The notes under the pieces: model-generated
Told to the model about the DNA's origin: nothing
What the model saw: only the letters and a program-made list of their open reading frames with translations
Databases searched by the model: none
Shown: one piece after another, positions 61,238-64,000 of the stretch
Position numbering within the stretch: position 1 is the first letter of the stretch
How the letters are laid out: the number at the start of each line of letters is the position of its first letter
Translations under genes and position numbers: made by a program
From: an uncultured Bacteroidota bacterium
Lineage (GTDB): Bacteria; Bacteroidota; Bacteroidia; Bacteroidales; P3
Assembly: GCA_902800395.1 (NCBI GenBank)
Contig: CADCEC010000003.1
Span: forward strand, 124,001-188,000
Length of the DNA: 64,000 nt
Direction of reading: 5' to 3'

Positions 61238-64000
61238 TTAGCGAACCATCATCTTGGCAGTAGCAGTGTGGCCGGAGATGATGACGTTGATGAGGTACAT
61301 GCCCTTGGCGAAGCCCTGGGTATTGAGGGTAAAGGTATGGCTACCTTCGTTCACGAAGCCCAGGTTGGAGTTCATCACGAGACGACCGTTGATGTCGTAG
61401 ACGCGCAGTTGGGCGTTGCCGGCAGCAGCGGCATTGAGCTCGAGGTGAGCCTCAGTGCTGACGGGGTTAGGATAGAGGTGAATCTTGTTGGCACCAACAG
61501 TGTAAACCGAGGGGATGTCCACGGTGGGAGTGTAATCCGAGGGGTCGACAATCTCGTTGGTGAAATCGGTGACATACTGCATGTCCATAAAGATACCACG
61601 ACCATAGGTACCAAAGTAGATGGCACGCGTCCATTTGGTCTTAGAGAAGGCAAACTTGTTCTCGGTGATACCGGTGTGGGTGAGGTTGTGACGGACGGGG
61701 AACTTGCGAGTCTGCTGGCACATGGCGGTCACGGGGATACCCTGAAGGTTGGAATAGGCCTGCCATGCAGCGCTGCCTTTCTTGGTGAAGACACCGGTGG
61801 AGGTACCGACATAGATGGTACCAGTGGAATCCTCAACGAGGGCGCAGTAAGCGGGGATGGTGGGATCGCTCAGGGGGACAAGTTCGATGGTCGGGTTGGT
61901 GCCGGGATTGTTGAGGATGGCAACATTGGCGAAATCAGAAGAAAAGTCCTCGAAAGTAAGGATGATGCGATCCTGACCGTTGCGCTGGTCGACCACCATG
62001 TCGCTGATGGGACGTGGGAGCCAAGCATTATTGTTGTAGTAGATTGTGTCGACGTGGAGAACACGACTGGAGACATCATACCTGTTAGCATCGGAGATGT
62101 CCTTGTCGGTGAGGGCGGTGGAGAAGTCCATATCCTCGAGATGGGAGATGCGGATAAGCATGGAGGCGTGGGCGGCGGTATCGTATACATTAGCATAGAC
62201 GAAGCGGCCATCACGGCTCATGACAGCGTAGCGCGGGAACTGGCTCTTGGTCTGGGTGGAGTTGCGGTTGACGTTATAGATGGGGCACCAGACAGACTGG
62301 CTTTCGAAGTTGTTAGCTCCCCACTCATCTGCATTGTAGACCTTGGTGAAGTCGGTTGGAGTCCAGGAGAGCCAGATACCAGTGTTGTAAGAGGTCGTGC
62401 TCATACCGAAGGGTTTTTCGTCACCGATGGCAAGCATACGAGCCTGGAGAGGATTCTGGAGGAGGAGGGGCTGGGAGGCCAGCTGGGCGCGAGTGAAGAT
62501 ATGCTCGAAAGGATAGTCGGCATTGGCACGGCTGTTGAAGTAAGTCTTATCACCCACTTTCACCTTGAAGGAACCAGCATAGCCCTCGGCGCCGGGATAG
62601 GCAACAGTGTCGACGGCACGACCTTCATCATCGCGGACGATGATGCCGGCGTAGTTCTTACCCTTGGGGGCAAGGAGGATGGTGTCGTATTTACCATTCT
62701 TGGGGCGGAAGATGACGCCAAGAGTGTCGAGAGAGACACGGATGGAATCGTTAAAGACGGTATTGTTGTCGGTTTCCCAGAGGGAGATGGAGCCGATGGC
62801 GGGGCCTCCGACAACTTGGTCGGTCATGAGGGCTTCGCCGATAGTCCAAGTGGTAGTATTGGTGTAATTAAGGTAGTCGACATAGGAGCGGCCAAATTCA
62901 CCATTGGCACTAGTGGTGAAGATGGTACGGCGCGACTGGGGAGTGACCTGCTGGAAAGCGGAGGCTGCCACGCGGCCACCGTTGCCAGTCCAGAGGATGT
63001 TGGCCTCGTGATTGAGGACGAGGGAACCGTCGTGGTACCAGCTGATGTTATGCTCGCTGTAGTTGGAATCACCGACATTATGGTCGAGGTAGGTCTCGAT
63101 AAAGGGGCAAGCGTTGTTGCTGGCGCCACTGATGATGGAACCGTCGGGACTTACCGCGACACTGTTAATCTGGAGGTTGTTAAGGCCACGGTTTTCGTTG
63201 GTAAAGGCGGAGAAACCAGACTCGTCATAATAACGACTGGAGTAGACACCGCCGTCGGTAGCAAAGAAGTAGGTGTGATAGGCACCTTCCGGGGTGACAT
63301 AGTAGACGGGAAGAATCTGATGGATGCCGGAGTGGACAAAACTGCTGTTGTTATAGACCTGTGACATGTAGTCGCCGCCATTGAGTTCGTATTCGCTGGC
63401 GGAGACGGTGGTCCACTGATAATAGCTGCCTTCAACGAATCCTTCGCCGACGAGGATGCTGGTGCCGGCGATGACAACACGGCGGGGGTTGCCAGGATCG
63501 ACAACAACGGCACCGGAAGTGTTGCCGGAGGTGTAGGTGATGGGCATGATAGAAGAAGTGGTGAGGGTGCTCCAGGTCTGCTCATTGTTGGTCATATAAA
63601 GGGCATCCATCATGCCATTGGCCTTAATCACCATTGCATAGAGGTAGGTGGTGTCGGTCTGCGAGATGGCAAGCTTCATGCAACTGTTGGAACCGCCGAA
63701 AGCAGTATTGGTGGAAGAGATATTGACGGGGTTGAGCTGGTTGGCAGCGGCGACAACATTGCCAATGCGGTAGAGCTGATTGCCGGAACTGAAGAAAGCA
63801 GTGTTGTGGACGCGAGAGATGACGAGCTGGTCGACTCGGCCGTTGAAAACAGCCGTAGGCGTCTGGTTCCAGTCGTTGGTACCCTCGACGTGACGCCAGC
63901 GATAAAGACCGCTGTTGGTGGCAGCATAGAGGTAAAAGACACCGTTGTCGTAGACATAATCGAGAACATGAACAGACTTGAAATTGTCGTTATTGGTGTT
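61238..64000 (-). CDS. Large secreted beta-propeller-like protein with T9SS type A sorting domain, 5' end outside window
   Basis: At least 921 residues; the frame is open to the window edge, so the N-terminus is missing. The visible part holds repeated strand blocks typical of Sortilin/BNR-like propellers (AISQTDTTYLYAMVIKANGM, YTFFATDGGVYSSRYYDESG, RYAVMSRDGRFVYANVYDTA). The last 75 residues, IHLYPNPVSTEAHLELNAAA then RVYDINGRLVMNS, GSHTFTLNTQGFAKGMYLIN and KMMVR, are the type A T9SS sorting domain. The protein is therefore probably exported and anchored at the cell surface. The large number of Ser/Thr/Asn and its size fit an adhesin- or hydrolase-like role; no catalytic motif is visible here. 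Confidence 0.9.
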   Translation of the reverse strand, partial: NTNNDNFKSVHVLDYVYDNGVFYLYAATNSGLYRWRHVEGTNDWNQTPTAVFNGRVDQLVISRVHNTAFFSSGNQLYRIGNVVAAANQLNPVNISSTNTAFGGSNSCMKLAISQTDTTYLYAMVIKANGMMDALYMTNNEQTWSTLTTSSIMPITYTSGNTSGAVVVDPGNPRRVVIAGTSILVGEGFVEGSYYQWTTVSASEYELNGGDYMSQVYNNSSFVHSGIHQILPVYYVTPEGAYHTYFFATDGGVYSSRYYDESGFSAFTNENRGLNNLQINSVAVSPDGSIISGASNNACPFIETYLDHNVGDSNYSEHNISWYHDGSLVLNHEANILWTGNGGRVAASAFQQVTPQSRRTIFTTSANGEFGRSYVDYLNYTNTTTWTIGEALMTDQVVGGPAIGSISLWETDNNTVFNDSIRVSLDTLGVIFRPKNGKYDTILLAPKGKNYAGIIVRDDEGRAVDTVAYPGAEGYAGSFKVKVGDKTYFNSRANADYPFEHIFTRAQLASQPLLLQNPLQARMLAIGDEKPFGMSTTSYNTGIWLSWTPTDFTKVYNADEWGANNFESQSVWCPIYNVNRNSTQTKSQFPRYAVMSRDGRFVYANVYDTAAHASMLIRISHLEDMDFSTALTDKDISDANRYDVSSRVLHVDTIYYNNNAWLPRPISDMVVDQRNGQDRIILTFEDFSSDFANVAILNNPGTNPTIELVPLSDPTIPAYCALVEDSTGTIYVGTSTGVFTKKGSAAWQAYSNLQGIPVTAMCQQTRKFPVRHNLTHTGITENKFAFSKTKWTRAIYFGTYGRGIFMDMQYVTDFTNEIVDPSDYTPTVDIPSVYTVGANKIHLYPNPVSTEAHLELNAAAAGNAQLRVYDINGRLVMNSNLGFVNEGSHTFTLNTQGFAKGMYLINVIISGHTATAKMMVR

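Noticed and set aside
61190..63364. 724-codon plus-strand ORF opposite the T9SS gene
   Set aside because: The minus strand has the T9SS sorting domain and strand repeats; the plus frame has none.

Overview
The window is a dense bacterial chromosome segment of about 57% GC by eye. It is best explained as Bacteroidota, order Bacteroidales, probably a gut or rumen lineage. The evidence is a large secreted protein with a C-terminal type IX secretion sorting domain, promoters of the TTTG / TAnnTTTG type, many short MKK...C lipoproteins, HU-related histone-like proteins, DUF4835, M13 and M17 peptidases, and almost no Shine-Dalgarno sites. No rRNA, tRNA or CRISPR array was seen.

Layout. 1-2.6 kb: 3' part of an NRPS ending in a reductase domain. 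2.6-7.7 kb: typA, two small lipoproteins, a Pif1-like helicase. 7.8-16.3 kb: lipoprotein, M13 peptidase, Nif3-like protein, zinc-ribbon coiled coil, histidine ammonia-lyase, cytidylate-kinase-like protein, MATE pump. 16.3-19.1 kb: an accessory patch with a toxin-antitoxin pair, an AT-rich orphan, a repeat array and an HU-like gene. 19.1-31.8 kb, minus strand: polA, pdxA, leucyl aminopeptidase, ABC exporter, dciA, recF, ispH, M23 peptidase, an unknown, lpdA. 31.8-36.1 kb: a 610-bp AT-rich gap (possible oriC), dnaA, flavin reductase, a REP-associated transposase flanked by REPs, a D-2-hydroxyacid dehydrogenase. 36.3-48.6 kb: a fluid region with an unknown, a beta-helix carbohydrate-binding protein, a TPR/AraC regulator, four lipoproteins built from shared modules, a second HU-like gene and two mosaic pseudogene patches. 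48.6-64 kb: aminotransferase, DUF4835, gyrB, pepE, nfo, DUF2461, two transporters, a thioesterase, tyrS and the 3' end of a T9SS-secreted protein.

The most unusual content is repeat DNA, in four classes. (1) Degenerate 7-8-bp tandem repeats, often in inverted arms, sit at most gene borders; some reach into start or stop codons, and some lie in frame inside unrelated proteins (NRPS, helicase, PolA, leucyl aminopeptidase, AraC regulator). (2) Three 11-bp arrays with inverted arms sit upstream of genes. (3) Five arrays of 3-7 units have a 21-24-bp period, each with its own unit sequence; two lie just upstream of the two HU-like genes. One of these arrays has 7 units beside a decayed lipoprotein fragment and about one unit at the matching place behind an intact paralogue. 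(4) GC-rich REP palindromes flank a RAYT transposase. I could not match classes 1-3 to any described element from the sequence alone; together they are the best candidate for something undescribed.

Functional links. dnaA, recF, dciA, polA and gyrB give replication and repair functions, with nfo in base-excision repair. Most other genes are housekeeping or envelope functions. The lipoprotein cluster looks like a recombination site that shuffles surface-lipoprotein domains.
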